From the NCBI RefSeq assembly GCF_003843875.1, contig NZ_RKRF01000008.1, positions 186,001-250,000 of the forward strand: a stretch of 64,000 nt of DNA, read 5' to 3'. The position numbers and the translations under genes were made by a program. The notes under the pieces are model-generated. The model searched no databases. It worked only from the letters and a program-made list of their open reading frames with translations, and was not told where the DNA came from. The DNA comes from Aquisalibacillus elongatus. GTDB lineage: Bacteria > Bacillota > Bacilli > Bacillales > Alkalibacillaceae. Shown here one piece after another: positions 28,698-38,579 of this stretch; the first letter of the stretch is position 1, and the number at the start of each line of letters is the position of its first letter.

Positions 28698-28705
28698 AGT
28701 TTAGC

Positions 28706-28790
28706 TTGACTTATTTCTAATTAATCTATATGATTTTATGTGGGCTCTCAAAAAATATAAAGCTCCCGACATAGTTCGGGAGCTTTTTTT
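28706..28790 (+). promoter_or_regulatory. pyrG promoter and CTP-sensing attenuator
   Basis: TTGACT (28706) and TATGAT (28729) are spaced by exactly 17 bases, and GGGCTC follows at 28742, seven bases after the -10. A strong terminator follows (AGCTCCCGA and TTCGGGAGCT, then TTTTTTT, ending at 28790), 82 bases before pyrG. This matches the established Bacillus pyrG mechanism. When CTP is low, polymerase stutters on the GGG start and the extra 5' G residues pair with the pyrimidine-rich terminator arm, allowing read-through. Confidence 0.88.
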
Positions 28791-28868
28791 ATTTTTATAT
28801 AGAATTTGACTTATAAGGAAACCTAAAAAATAATCTTCCCCTCAATTGGAGTAAGAAAGGCAGGATGA

Positions 28869-30464
<1,596 letters not shown>

Positions 30465-30486
30465 TTTAGGTCTAAAGATGTATTTT

Positions 30487-30550
30487 TTCGACAAAATATG
30501 TGCTTGATAAACCCTTTTGTTTTGATAAAGTTAAATTAGACGGCTTATAA
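30487..30550 (+). promoter_or_regulatory. spo0F promoter region with Spo0A box
   Basis: TTTTTTCGACAAAAT contains TTCGACA (30487-30493), the exact Spo0A box. A SigA-like promoter follows: TTGATA 30522, 17 bases, TTATAA 30545. B. subtilis spo0F is known to be controlled by Spo0A. A SigH promoter, also expected, was not recognised. GGTCTAAAG at 30469 just upstream may be a relic of the GGTCTGAAA repeat. Confidence 0.55.
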
Positions 30551-30578
30551 GTACGTCATAACGAACAAGGGGGATAAC

Positions 30579-30947
30579 ATGATAAAGGGTGAGGTCTTTG
30601 TCGTTGATGATGAGGCTGGCATTCGGTTATTATTGTCCGAAATCATAAGACAAGAAGACTTTAATGTTTCAAATTTCGAACAGTCAGATGTTGCATTTAA
30701 ACAAGCCTTGGCATCACCACCAAAATTGATTTTTTTAGACTATTTAATCGAACCAACCAGGGGAGACCGATTCGTAAAAAAATTGAGTGAACATTCAGTT
30801 GGTATTCCGGTTGTTTTAATGAGTGGAATGGCAAAGCAAGAATTAGAAGACAACCTTGGTGATCTTCGTGTAATGGACATCCTTGAAAAACCTTTTTCGG
30901 TAGAGGAAGTTAAGAAAATCTTACAACAATTATCCGTTGATGTTTAG
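30579..30947 (+). CDS. spo0F: Spo0F-like single-domain response regulator
   Basis: Phosphorelay intermediate that accepts phosphate from sporulation kinases and passes it to Spo0B. The 122 residues form one receiver domain and no output domain. The acidic pair is in VVDDEAGIRLLL, where GIR matches the Spo0F kinase/Spo0B contact surface. The phosphorylated Asp is in IFLDYLIEP, the Ser/Thr switch is MSGM, and the Lys is in LEKPF. The middle part diverges from B. subtilis (no MTAYGELDM). The position after pyrG supports the call. The usual downstream fba gene is missing, and a terminator follows at once. Confidence 0.72.
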   Translation: MIKGEVFVVDDEAGIRLLLSEIIRQEDFNVSNFEQSDVAFKQALASPPKLIFLDYLIEPTRGDRFVKKLSEHSVGIPVVLMSGMAKQELEDNLGDLRVMDILEKPFSVEEVKKILQQLSVDV

Positions 30948-30960
30948 TTGCGATTTTAGG

Positions 30961-31022
30961 GCACAATTGGTATTCTAATAATAGTTATGTTTTTATTAGG
31001 AGGAACCAATTGTGCTTTTTAT
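30961..31022 (+). terminator. long terminator after spo0F
   Basis: GCACAATTGGT and ACCAATTGTGC form a perfect 11-bp outer stem. An inner pairing CTAATAA/TTATTAG extends it. TTTTTATATTT follows. Confidence 0.88.
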
Positions 31023-31140
31023 ATTTACATGGAATAACTTTTACAAAAGTAATGATGTTCTTCCGAAAGTCGTATAAGATTGATAGCTAGTGGCTAATCC
31101 TCCAACTGGGTTGGCCTTTTCGTGTTTCATATCACTCTAT

Positions 31141-31190
31141 TTCCGTGCCCGCGGAAAGCGTCCACCGGGTGCGAATTAGTGGAAATCATA
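31141..31190 (+). repeat. relic of the long Bacillaceae intergenic repeat
   Basis: CCGTGCCCGCGGAAAGCG followed by TCCACC resembles the 3' part of a repeat common in Bacillaceae and matches CCGTGCCTGCGGAAAGCG in the copies at 49207 and 62657. It lies in the leader of the transaldolase gene and creates a false upstream reading frame there. Confidence 0.6.
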
Positions 31191-31210
31191 AAAATTGGAG
31201 GTTGTTTGTT

Positions 31211-31858
31211 GTGAAATTTTTTATAGATACAGCAAATATTGATGAAATTAAAGAAGCGAATAGTTTAGGAATTTTAGCGGGTGTAACGACGAACCCATCC
31301 CTAGTGGCAAAGGAAAACGTCTCCTTCCACGACCGTCTAAAAGAAATCACAGAAGTCGTCACAGAAGGATCAGTAAGTGCTGAGGTTATCTCAGAGGACT
31401 CTGAAGGAATGCTAAAAGAGGCAGAGGAGCTTGCAGCGATTGCGCCAAACATTACGATTAAGCTCCCAATGACTTTAGAAGGCTTAAAAGCATGTAAAGT
31501 TTTATCGGATAAAGGTGTTAAAACGAACGTGACACTTGTTTTCTCTGCAAACCAAGCTCTACTAGCAGCTCGAGCTGGAGCGACGTACGTTTCTCCTTTC
31601 TTAGGGCGTTTAGATGATATCGGTCAAAATGGAATGCATTTAATTTCTGAGATTGCTCAAATTTTTGACCTTCACGGCATTGAATCAGAAATTATTGCAG
31701 CAAGCATTCGTCATCCAATGCACGTAACTGAAGCGGCGCTAAACGGTGCGCACATTGCGACAATTCCATATAAAGTGATCGGTCAACTTGTCCAGCACCC
31801 ATTAACAGATAAAGGAATCGAAAAATTCCTTGCAGACTGGGAACAAGCTAACAAGTAA
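31211..31858 (+). CDS. tal: transaldolase (small TalC/FSA type)
   Basis: Transfers dihydroxyacetone units in the non-oxidative pentose phosphate pathway. From the chosen start it has 215 residues, the compact type. [31 protein letters not shown] is the family N-terminus. [15 protein letters not shown] near 83 contains the Schiff-base Lys, and [10 protein letters not shown] near 130 is conserved. The start GTG 31211 has TTGGAGG upstream. The reading frame from 31145 runs through a repeat relic and is rejected. It corresponds to B. subtilis ywjH. Confidence 0.93.
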   Translation: MKFFIDTANIDEIKEANSLGILAGVTTNPSLVAKENVSFHDRLKEITEVVTEGSVSAEVISEDSEGMLKEAEELAAIAPNITIKLPMTLEGLKACKVLSDKGVKTNVTLVFSANQALLAARAGATYVSPFLGRLDDIGQNGMHLISEIAQIFDLHGIESEIIAASIRHPMHVTEAALNGAHIATIPYKVIGQLVQHPLTDKGIEKFLADWEQANK

Positions 31859-31923
31859 ACGAGCATGATTTCGGCGTTTTTTCGCATAATAAACTTAACA
31901 AAAACTTTTTAAGGAGTATGACG

Positions 31924-33210
31924 ATGGAAAAACTACTCATCGAAGGTGGACATTCACTGCAGGGCGAGGTTCGTGTGAGTGGCGCTAAAAACAGTGCAGT
32001 TGCCTTGCTACCTGCGACCATATTGGCTGAAGGCGAAGTAACGTTAGAAGGTCTACCTGATATATCTGACATTGACATATTGAAAGGTCTGCTTGAGGAC
32101 ATTGGCGGTGAAGTTGAGCAAAACGGTGAAGATGTCACGATTGATTCATCGAAAATGGTCTCCATGCCGCTTCCGAATGGTCGGGTAAAAAAGCTTCGCG
32201 CGTCATATTACTTCATGGGCGCCATGCTCGGTCGTTTTAAAAAGGCTGTCATCGGTATGCCAGGCGGGTGTAACCTAGGTCCGCGCCCGATTGACCAACA
32301 CATTAAGGGTTTTGAAGCACTCGGAGCAGAAGTGACGAATGAACAAGGTGCGATTTATTTACGTGCTGAAGAACTCCGTGGTGCTAAAATTTATCTTGAT
32401 GTCGTAAGTGTTGGCGCGACGATCAATATTATGCTTGCGGCTGTTCGCGCAAAAGGAAAGACGGTTATTGAAAACGCCGCGAAGGAACCAGAGATTATTG
32501 ACGTTGCCACGCTGTTAAACAGTATGGGTGCCAATATCAAAGGGGCTGGAACAGACGTCATTCGTATTGAAGGCGCTGAGACTTTAACAGGCTGTCGTCA
32601 TACGATTATTCCGGACCGTATTGAAGCCGGCACATATACGATTATGGCAGCTTCTATGGGACGCGAAGTTGTGATTGATAATGTGATCCCGATTCACTTA
32701 GACTCCCTAACCGCAAAACTTCGAGAAATGGGCGTTCAAATCGTAGAAGAAGATGACCGGTTAATTGTCACAACTGATAAGACATTATCTAGTGTGGATA
32801 TTAAAACACTCGTTTATCCAGGTTTTCCAACCGACTTGCAGCAGCCGTTCACGTCACTTTTAACCCAATCGACTGGAACGAGCATTGTGACGGACACGAT
32901 TTATTCTGCCCGGTTTAAACATGTTGATGAACTTCGTCGCATGAATGCCAATATTAAGGTAGAAGGTAGCTCAGCTGTTATTACCGGTCCAACAACCCTA
33001 CAAGGAGCTAAGGTGAAAGCGAGTGACCTCCGTGCGGGTGCATCGCTAGTCGTCTCTGGTTTAATGGCAGAAGGCGTCACTGAGATCGTAGGCGTTGAGC
33101 ATATCGATCGTGGGTATGCTAATTTAACCGAAAAACTTGAGTCTTTAGGTGCCAACATTTGGCGCGAAGATCTAACCGATGAAGACATTAGGCAGTACCA
33201 GAATTCATAG
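31924..33210 (+). CDS. murAB: UDP-N-acetylglucosamine 1-carboxyvinyltransferase, second copy (MurAB/MurZ)
   Basis: First committed step of peptidoglycan synthesis: enolpyruvyl transfer from PEP to UDP-GlcNAc, the target of fosfomycin. 428 residues. [10 protein letters not shown] binds the substrate near residue 22. The loop Cys is Cys116 in [15 protein letters not shown], so the enzyme should be fosfomycin-sensitive. ATG 31924 has AAGGAG seven bases upstream, whereas ATG 31918 is too close to it. The location between transaldolase and glpX is that of murAB in B. subtilis. The paralogue murAA is at 60095. Confidence 0.95.
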   Translation: MEKLLIEGGHSLQGEVRVSGAKNSAVALLPATILAEGEVTLEGLPDISDIDILKGLLEDIGGEVEQNGEDVTIDSSKMVSMPLPNGRVKKLRASYYFMGAMLGRFKKAVIGMPGGCNLGPRPIDQHIKGFEALGAEVTNEQGAIYLRAEELRGAKIYLDVVSVGATINIMLAAVRAKGKTVIENAAKEPEIIDVATLLNSMGANIKGAGTDVIRIEGAETLTGCRHTIIPDRIEAGTYTIMAASMGREVVIDNVIPIHLDSLTAKLREMGVQIVEEDDRLIVTTDKTLSSVDIKTLVYPGFPTDLQQPFTSLLTQSTGTSIVTDTIYSARFKHVDELRRMNANIKVEGSSAVITGPTTLQGAKVKASDLRAGASLVVSGLMAEGVTEIVGVEHIDRGYANLTEKLESLGANIWREDLTDEDIRQYQNS

Positions 33211-33237
33211 TAATCACTAGGGGAGGAGCTTTTACAG

Positions 33238-34209
33238 ATGGAAAGAAGTTTATCGATGGAGATCGTACGTGTAACAGAAGCAGCAGCATTAGCCTCAGCT
33301 CGTTGGATGGGACGTGGCGAGAAAGAAGAAGCAGACCATGCAGCCACTGAGGCCATGCGTACCGTGTTTGACACCATTCCTATGGATGGACGAGTCGTCA
33401 TAGGAGAAGGTGAACGCGACGAAGCCCCGATGTTATACATAGGTGAAGAGTTAGGAAGTACGGACCACCCAAGCGTGGATATCGCCGTTGACCCAGTAGA
33501 AGGGACGAACATTGTTGCGGAAGGTTCATGGAACGCACTTGCGGTTGTAGCGATTGCTGATCGAGGCAAGATGCTTCACGCACCGGATATGTACATGCAA
33601 AAAATCGCCGTCGGACCAGAAGCCGTTGGTCAAATTGACATCAATGCTTCTGTAACGGAAAATTTGAAAGCTGTTGCTAACGCAAAAGGTAAGGACGTTG
33701 AAGACGTTGTCGCAGTCGTTCTAAACCGCCCTCGCCACCAAGACATTATCGATGAAATTCGCCAAGCAGGCGCACGCATCAAGCTGATCCCAGAAGGCGA
33801 CGTTGCTGGTGCAATCAACACCGCCTTTGATCACACTGGCGTAGACATTTTATTCGGTGAAGGCGGCGCACCAGAAGGAGTCCTAGCTGCAGTTGGCTTG
33901 AAATGCTTAGGCGGCGAGCTCCAAGGACGTCTAGCTCCGAAAAATGACGAGCAAATCGAACGCTGCCATCGAATGGGCATCACCGACGTTAACAAAGTTC
34001 TTCAAATGGAAGACCTCGTCGGTGGTGATGACGCCATCTTCGCCGCAACAGGTATTACAGACGGCGAACTACTTAAAGGCGTTCAGTTTAAAGGCAACGC
34101 AGCCACAACTGAAACCCTCGTTATGCGCGCCAAATCTGGCACCGTACGCTTCATCGACGGTAAACACAGCCTGAAGAAAAAGCCCAACCTCGTTTTCACT
34201 GATGAATAA
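33238..34209 (+). CDS. glpX: class II fructose-1,6-bisphosphatase
   Basis: Gluconeogenic hydrolysis of fructose-1,6-bisphosphate. The 323 residues contain the GlpX signatures [17 protein letters not shown] near residue 50, where Asp/Glu bind metal, and [23 protein letters not shown] near 83. Later landmarks are LNRPRH and [31 protein letters not shown] precedes the ATG. It closes the spo0F-to-glpX block and is followed by a strong terminator. Confidence 0.96.
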   Translation: MERSLSMEIVRVTEAAALASARWMGRGEKEEADHAATEAMRTVFDTIPMDGRVVIGEGERDEAPMLYIGEELGSTDHPSVDIAVDPVEGTNIVAEGSWNALAVVAIADRGKMLHAPDMYMQKIAVGPEAVGQIDINASVTENLKAVANAKGKDVEDVVAVVLNRPRHQDIIDEIRQAGARIKLIPEGDVAGAINTAFDHTGVDILFGEGGAPEGVLAAVGLKCLGGELQGRLAPKNDEQIERCHRMGITDVNKVLQMEDLVGGDDAIFAATGITDGELLKGVQFKGNAATTETLVMRAKSGTVRFIDGKHSLKKKPNLVFTDE

Positions 34210-34216
34210 AGAAGGT

Positions 34217-34247
34217 AAGCTCCGGAGTTGCTCCGGAGCTTTTTTTG
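34217..34247 (+). terminator. terminator after glpX
   Basis: AAGCTCCGGAG and CTCCGGAGCTT form a perfect 11-bp stem with a TTG loop, followed by TTTTTT. Confidence 0.95.
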
Positions 34248-34273
34248 ATGGAGTGATCGGAAAACAAAAACCA

Positions 34274-34411
34274 GCGCATATGACTTGAGACAAACAGCGC
34301 ATAAATGACCTCGAAAGGGCGCATAAAACCGAAAAAAGGTAACGTTCGACAAAATTCGAAGCGCATAAAATGAAAAACCTAGCGCATAAACCGAAAAAAC
34401 CAGCGCATAAA
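34274..34411 (+). repeat. GCGCATAAA array C (6 motifs plus core)
   Basis: A degenerate GCGCATATG at 34274 precedes exact motifs at 34297, 34319, 34361, 34382 and 34403, with offsets 0, 22, 64, 85 and 106 as in array B. TTCGACAAAATTCG is at 34345. The array fills the left side of the 356-base gap between glpX and the NERD gene. The rest of the gap (34412-34565) is AT-rich and otherwise unremarkable. Confidence 0.95.
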
Positions 34412-34565
34412 TTATTGTCTTTTTGAATTTTCTAATCGATTTCAAACATATCTTCTCAAAAACAATGTAGAAAACTTAATTTCCTTATAGCGAAAATTCA
34501 ATTTTCCATAGTTTTACACAAACAATTTTTAACGGTAAAAGTATTATGAAAGGAGTGTAAAACTT

Positions 34566-35549
34566 ATGGAGTTTCCAAAATCTTTGTTACGTTCAATTGC
34601 CTATTATTTAAACCTTCATCCAAGTCATAACAGTCGTCCATTAATTAAACAAGACATCCTCAAGTATCAGTCTGGCTTTCTAGGAGAGCGGTCGATTCAG
34701 TACTTTCTTTACCCAATCATTTATAAAAATTTTCTTCCGTTTCACAACGCACGGCTAACAACGCATGGCCAGAACTTTGAAATCGATCTAACGCTCATAA
34801 CAAGTCAATTTTTGTTAATTATTGAAGTGAAAAATCACCGGGGAGACATTTTGCTCGACCACGAATCAGGAGGTATGCTACAAACCATTTCGAATTCGAC
34901 TAAACTGTACCAAGACCCGATTATTCAAGTGGAACGGCAAAGAGACCTTCTAGATGCATGGCTACGAGAAAGAGGATTTCAGATTCCAATTGAGACAGTA
35001 GTGGTTTTTACTAACCGGAACGTCACCATCAACCGTCAGGCAGACACCGATTCTAGAATCATTTACGGGTACAAACTCGCACCAATATTTAAACAACTAC
35101 AACAACAATATCAGAGCCACCCACATGTTATTCAAAAGGAACGGTTTAACCGTCTGCTAGTTGAAGAAAGTAATCCGCTAGATATTAAGTTTATGAACAA
35201 ATATGACATTGTAGAGGAAGATTTTGTGTTGGGTGCAACGTGTAGTCGTTGCTTGAAGAAAACGATGATGCGTAACCGTCATATCTGGAAATGTGCCGAA
35301 TGTGGTTATGAGGATTCTGATGCTATGGTGAAAGCTCTTAAAGAACGGTATATGATTTACGGACCTAAAATTACGAACGAACAAGCTCGCCAGTGGCTGA
35401 AAGAAACAGATCGACATTACATCAGAAAATTACTTATGCGTTTAGCAGAAGATCAAATCGGTACGGGAAAAGGTGCCAAATACATTATGAATTTTGATGA
35501 AAGAAAGGACTATGAATTTTTGATTGACTGGTTTCAAAGATTAAAATAG
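34566..35549 (+). CDS. NERD-domain protein with a zinc ribbon
   Basis: A 327-residue cytoplasmic protein. The nuclease-related (NERD) domain covers about residues 35-150: FLGERSIQYFL, FEIDLTLITSQFLLIIEVKNHRG with the Asp and Glu-x-Lys of the PD-(D/E)xK-like site, and VVVFTNRNVTI. A four-Cys zinc ribbon (CSRC...CAEC) lies near 227-247, followed by a helical C-terminus. The family's role is unresolved, and DNA processing is an inference from the fold. AAAGGAG precedes ATG 34566. The gene lies between repeat arrays C and D, and its TAG stop is the first base of array D. It is not part of the usual glpX-rho order. Confidence 0.87.
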   Translation: MEFPKSLLRSIAYYLNLHPSHNSRPLIKQDILKYQSGFLGERSIQYFLYPIIYKNFLPFHNARLTTHGQNFEIDLTLITSQFLLIIEVKNHRGDILLDHESGGMLQTISNSTKLYQDPIIQVERQRDLLDAWLRERGFQIPIETVVVFTNRNVTINRQADTDSRIIYGYKLAPIFKQLQQQYQSHPHVIQKERFNRLLVEESNPLDIKFMNKYDIVEEDFVLGATCSRCLKKTMMRNRHIWKCAECGYEDSDAMVKALKERYMIYGPKITNEQARQWLKETDRHYIRKLLMRLAEDQIGTGKGAKYIMNFDERKDYEFLIDWFQRLK

Positions 35550-35805
35550 CGCATAAACACCTTCAAAAGGGCGCATAAAATTAAAGAAGTGACCCGTTCG
35601 ACACGATTTACTACGCATAAATCGGAAAAGGTAGCGCAAAAATAAGAAAACCCAGCGCAAAAAATAAGATCCAAATGGATTAAGGCAAACAGCGCATAAG
35701 TGACCACAAAAGGGCGCATAAATCTGAAAAAAGTACCGTTCGACAAAATTCGTGGCGCATAAAATGAAAAACCTAGCGCATAAATCGAAAAAACCAGCGC
35801 ATAAA
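35549..35805 (+). repeat. GCGCATAAA array D (two tandem units, 10 motifs, two cores)
   Basis: Unit 1 has motif slots at 35549, 35571, 35613, 35634 and 35655 (0, 22, 64, 85, 106), the last three degenerate, with core TTCGACA at 35597. Unit 2 has slots at 35692, 35714, 35755, 35776 and 35797 with core at 35739. Unit 1 begins at the last base of the NERD stop codon. The remaining bases to rho (35806-35963) show no further structure. Confidence 0.95.
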
Positions 35806-35963
35806 CACTGCAAAACCAAACATTTTCAAATCTCCACTTGTAACTCATCATGAAAAAGGATAAAATGTAGAGGAAAGCCAACCTCAATTTCTCACTTCTG
35901 GAGACATTCCCATTTAATGATCCAAACAACAATAAAAATAAATATTTAAAGAGTGGTGTTTTT

Positions 35964-37244
35964 GTGGCTGAACAAACGTTAACGATTGCAGAATTAGAAA
36001 CGAAAACGTTGAAGGAGCTATATGCTTTAGCGCGTGATTTTGGTGTTTCTTATTATGCAAAATTAAATAAAAAAGAATTAATATTTGCGATTTTAAAGGC
36101 GCAGGCTGAAAAGGACGGCAAGATGTTTGTCGATGGTGTGTTAGAAATCATACCTAATGAGGGTTTTGGTTTTCTGCGTCCGATTAATTATGCGCCAAGC
36201 CCTGAAGATATTTACATATCGGCTTCGCAAATTCGTCGTTTCGATTTAAGAAATGGTGACCTGGTATCGGGTAAGGCTCGTCCACCTAAGGAGAACGAGC
36301 GTTATTTCGGACTATTGCACGTCGATGCGGTAAACGGTGATGATCCTGAAAGTGCGAAAGAACGTATTCACTTCCCTGGCTTAACGGCACTTTACCCTGA
36401 CCGTAAAATGAAGCTTGAGACGAAGAGTAATATGTTGTCGACACGTATCATTGACATGATGTCACCGGTCGGTTTTGGTCAGCGTGGACTCATTGTTGCG
36501 CCGCCTAAAGCGGGTAAAACAACGATTCTTAAAGAAGTGGCGAACAGTATTACGGAAAATCATCCTGATTCTAAGCTTATTATTTTGCTTATTGATGAGC
36601 GCCCGGAAGAGGTTACGGATATTGAGCGCTCGGTTGCCGATGATGTTGATGTCGTAAGCTCAACATTTGATGAAGTTCCGGAAAATCACATTAAAGTTTC
36701 TGAACTTGTTTTAGAAAGAGCGCAAAGATTAGTAGAACATAAACAAGATGTCGTGATTTTATTAGATTCCATCACGCGCCTTGCACGAGCGTACAACTTA
36801 GTGATTCCGCCAAGCGGACGTACGTTATCAGGTGGTATTGACCCAGCGTCCTTCCACCGTCCGAAGCGATTCTTCGGTGCGGCGCGTAACATCGAAGAAG
36901 GCGGTAGTTTAACGGTGCTTGCAACAGCGCTAGTTGATACTGGCTCCCGAATGGACGATGTCATTTACGAAGAATTTAAAGGAACCGGAAATATGGAGCT
37001 GCACTTGGATCGCAACTTGGCAAACCGTCGTATTTTCCCAGCGATCGATGTGTTACGTTCTGGTACGCGAAAAGAAGAGCTACTACTTCCGAAAGAACAG
37101 TTGGATAAAATGTGGGCGATTCGAAAAACGATGCAGGATCAGCAAGATTTCTTAGAGCGCTTCTTACGCCGTCTCCGTCAGTCTAAGACGAATGATGAGT
37201 TTTTCAAAATCATGGATGATGAGATGAAAGGCGGAAGGAAATAA
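35964..37244 (+). CDS. rho: transcription termination factor Rho
   Basis: Hexameric RNA helicase ending transcription. The 426 residues comprise an N-terminal helical domain ([24 protein letters not shown]), the cold-shock-like RNA-binding domain ([20 protein letters not shown]), and the RecA-type ATPase with Walker A PPKAGKTT near residue 178, Walker [17 protein letters not shown] near 265, and the R-loop [17 protein letters not shown]. The start is GTG 35964, with GAGTGG as a weak RBS. rpmE follows after a separate promoter. No clear terminator sits between them. Confidence 0.97.
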   Translation: MAEQTLTIAELETKTLKELYALARDFGVSYYAKLNKKELIFAILKAQAEKDGKMFVDGVLEIIPNEGFGFLRPINYAPSPEDIYISASQIRRFDLRNGDLVSGKARPPKENERYFGLLHVDAVNGDDPESAKERIHFPGLTALYPDRKMKLETKSNMLSTRIIDMMSPVGFGQRGLIVAPPKAGKTTILKEVANSITENHPDSKLIILLIDERPEEVTDIERSVADDVDVVSSTFDEVPENHIKVSELVLERAQRLVEHKQDVVILLDSITRLARAYNLVIPPSGRTLSGGIDPASFHRPKRFFGAARNIEEGGSLTVLATALVDTGSRMDDVIYEEFKGTGNMELHLDRNLANRRIFPAIDVLRSGTRKEELLLPKEQLDKMWAIRKTMQDQQDFLERFLRRLRQSKTNDEFFKIMDDEMKGGRK

Positions 37245-37248
37245 TGTC

Positions 37249-37277
37249 TTGCAAAAAGTTCATGCAGTTGTTATAAT
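37249..37277 (+). promoter_or_regulatory. SigA promoter of rpmE
   Basis: TTGCAA (37249-37254) and TATAAT (37272-37277) are spaced by 17 bases, starting four bases after the rho stop. About 85 bases of leader would follow. Confidence 0.8.
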
Positions 37278-37282
37278 CTTTC

Positions 37283-37355
37283 TGTATGAATTGAAAGTGT
37301 ACTCCGTTAACGAACGGTGAAACTAACTCTGTTTCCACAGGATTCAGGGCAAGAA
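37283..37355 (+). ncRNA. candidate L31 autoregulatory leader
   Basis: The rpmE leader contains two hairpins, CCGTTaacgaACGG and GTGAAAC...GTTTCCAC, just before the RBS AAGGAGTG. Firmicutes rpmE genes are known to carry an L31-binding leader. Whether this fold matches that class must be tested by covariance search. Confidence 0.4.
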
Positions 37356-37368
37356 GGAGTGTATAAGC

Positions 37369-37614
37369 ATGAAAAACGATATCCATCCAGAATACCGTAA
37401 AGTTGTATTCTTAGATACGAGCTCCGATTTCAAATTCTTAACAGGATCGACTCTAGATTCTGAGGAAACGATTGAATGGGAAGACGGTAACGAGTACCCA
37501 TTAATCCGTGTTGAAATCAGCTCAGCTTCTCACCCGTTCTACACTGGTAAGCAAAAAGCTGACAAAGTTGGTGGCCGTGTAGACCGATTCAAGAAGAAAT
37601 ACAACCTTAACTAA
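37369..37614 (+). CDS. rpmE2: ribosomal protein bL31, type B (zinc-free)
   Basis: Large-subunit ribosomal protein of 81 residues. [38 protein letters not shown] and [24 protein letters not shown] are type B signatures. The four Cys residues that bind zinc in type A are absent. In B. subtilis the zinc-binding RpmE occupies this position next to rho and the type B form is elsewhere under Zur. Here no Zur box was recognised, and the gene has a constitutive-looking promoter and a candidate L31 leader. RBS AAGGAGTG. Confidence 0.95.
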   Translation: MKNDIHPEYRKVVFLDTSSDFKFLTGSTLDSEETIEWEDGNEYPLIRVEISSASHPFYTGKQKADKVGGRVDRFKKKYNLN

Positions 37615-37636
37615 TTTAGGATGTTTTAAAAAAATG

Positions 37637-37731
37637 AAGCTGGCCTCACATTGCTTTTAGCCATCGTAAACGTTATAACTAGATATAACCTTACAATGGG
37701 TGGTTTAGCATGTGCGGCCAGCTTTTTTAAT
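37637..37731 (+). terminator. very long imperfect palindrome acting as rpmE terminator
   Basis: Arms of about 41 bases pair with a few mismatches: AAGCTGGCC/GGCCAGCTT at the base, CACAT/ATGTG next, and GTTATA/TATAAC at the tip around ACTAGA. TTTTTT follows the right arm. It is far larger than the other terminators in the window. Confidence 0.75.
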
Positions 37732-37848
37732 TTTAATAAGACATTAAAGCCAATTTTTACTATACGAAAAAAATAGTACATAAGCCCTTTTAAACTCATA
37801 ATAATTTTACCGATAATCGAGGTAGTTCAGAAAAAAAGAGGTGCCAAT

Positions 37849-38472
37849 ATGATGTATATAATGGAACACAAAGGCTGGTTAGAAGTCATTTGTGGCAGTA
37901 TGTTTTCAGGAAAATCAGAAGAACTCATTCGACGCGTTCGTCGTGCGACTTACGGCAATCAAAAAGTCCTTGTATTTAAACCAGCGTTGGACAACCGTTA
38001 TGATCACGAATCCGTAGTGTCCCACAGTGGCGATTCGGTCTTAGCGCGTCCGATTGACGACTCAAGTCAGATTGAACAATATATTTCAGAAGAAATTGAT
38101 ATCGTCGGGATTGATGAGGCGCAGTTCTTTGACGAAGGAATCATTGAAGTTGCGCAAAACTTGGCAGATCGCGGCATTCGTGTAATTGCAGCTGGTTTAG
38201 ACCAAGATTTTCGTGGTGAACCATTTGGCCCGATGCCAGATTTGATGGCTTTTTGCGAAAATGTAACGAAGCTAAACGCCATCTGCCCCGTATGCGGATC
38301 ACCCGCAAGCCGTACGCAGCGTTTAATTAACGGCGAACCGGCATCTTATGATGACCCTGTCATTTTAGTAGGGGCTTCAGAATCGTACGAGCCACGTTGC
38401 CGACATCATCATGAAGTTCCAAATCATCCACGCCAAAAACGTCGTCTTTACTCCGAACAAACGCAATATTAA
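37849..38472 (+). CDS. tdk: thymidine kinase
   Basis: Salvage phosphorylation of thymidine, type II kinase of 207 residues. P-loop [17 protein letters not shown] near residue 16, Asp/Glu motif [10 protein letters not shown] near 86, the lasso and zinc site CPVCG near 148 with a later Cys/His pair in [12 protein letters not shown] 37849 and 37852 both fit the GAGGTG site. The gene follows rpmE, as in B. subtilis, and has its own terminator. Confidence 0.96.
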   Translation: MMYIMEHKGWLEVICGSMFSGKSEELIRRVRRATYGNQKVLVFKPALDNRYDHESVVSHSGDSVLARPIDDSSQIEQYISEEIDIVGIDEAQFFDEGIIEVAQNLADRGIRVIAAGLDQDFRGEPFGPMPDLMAFCENVTKLNAICPVCGSPASRTQRLINGEPASYDDPVILVGASESYEPRCRHHHEVPNHPRQKRRLYSEQTQY

Positions 38473-38502
38473 AGCTTAAATGCGCGCGCATTTAAGCTTT
38501 TT
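38471..38502 (+). terminator. terminator after tdk
   Basis: AAAGCTTAAATGCG and CGCATTTAAGCTTT form a perfect 14-bp stem with a CG loop, followed by TTT. Confidence 0.92.
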
Positions 38503-38579
38503 TCGCCATATCAAGAAATATTCTCTACAATTGTGATATGATATAATGTGGAGTATAGATAAAGCAGAGGTGTACGGAA

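Noticed and set aside
31145-31210. N-terminal extension of transaldolase
   Set aside because: The extension is encoded by a relic of an intergenic repeat, and GTG 31211 with an RBS gives the normal family start.
34083-34445. Minus-strand open frame through array C with words like FYALRILSNVTFF
   Set aside because: The 21-bp period equals seven codons, so arrays lack stops in some frames. Similar frames at 35541-35819 and 40463-40729 are translations of the repeat and have no RBS.
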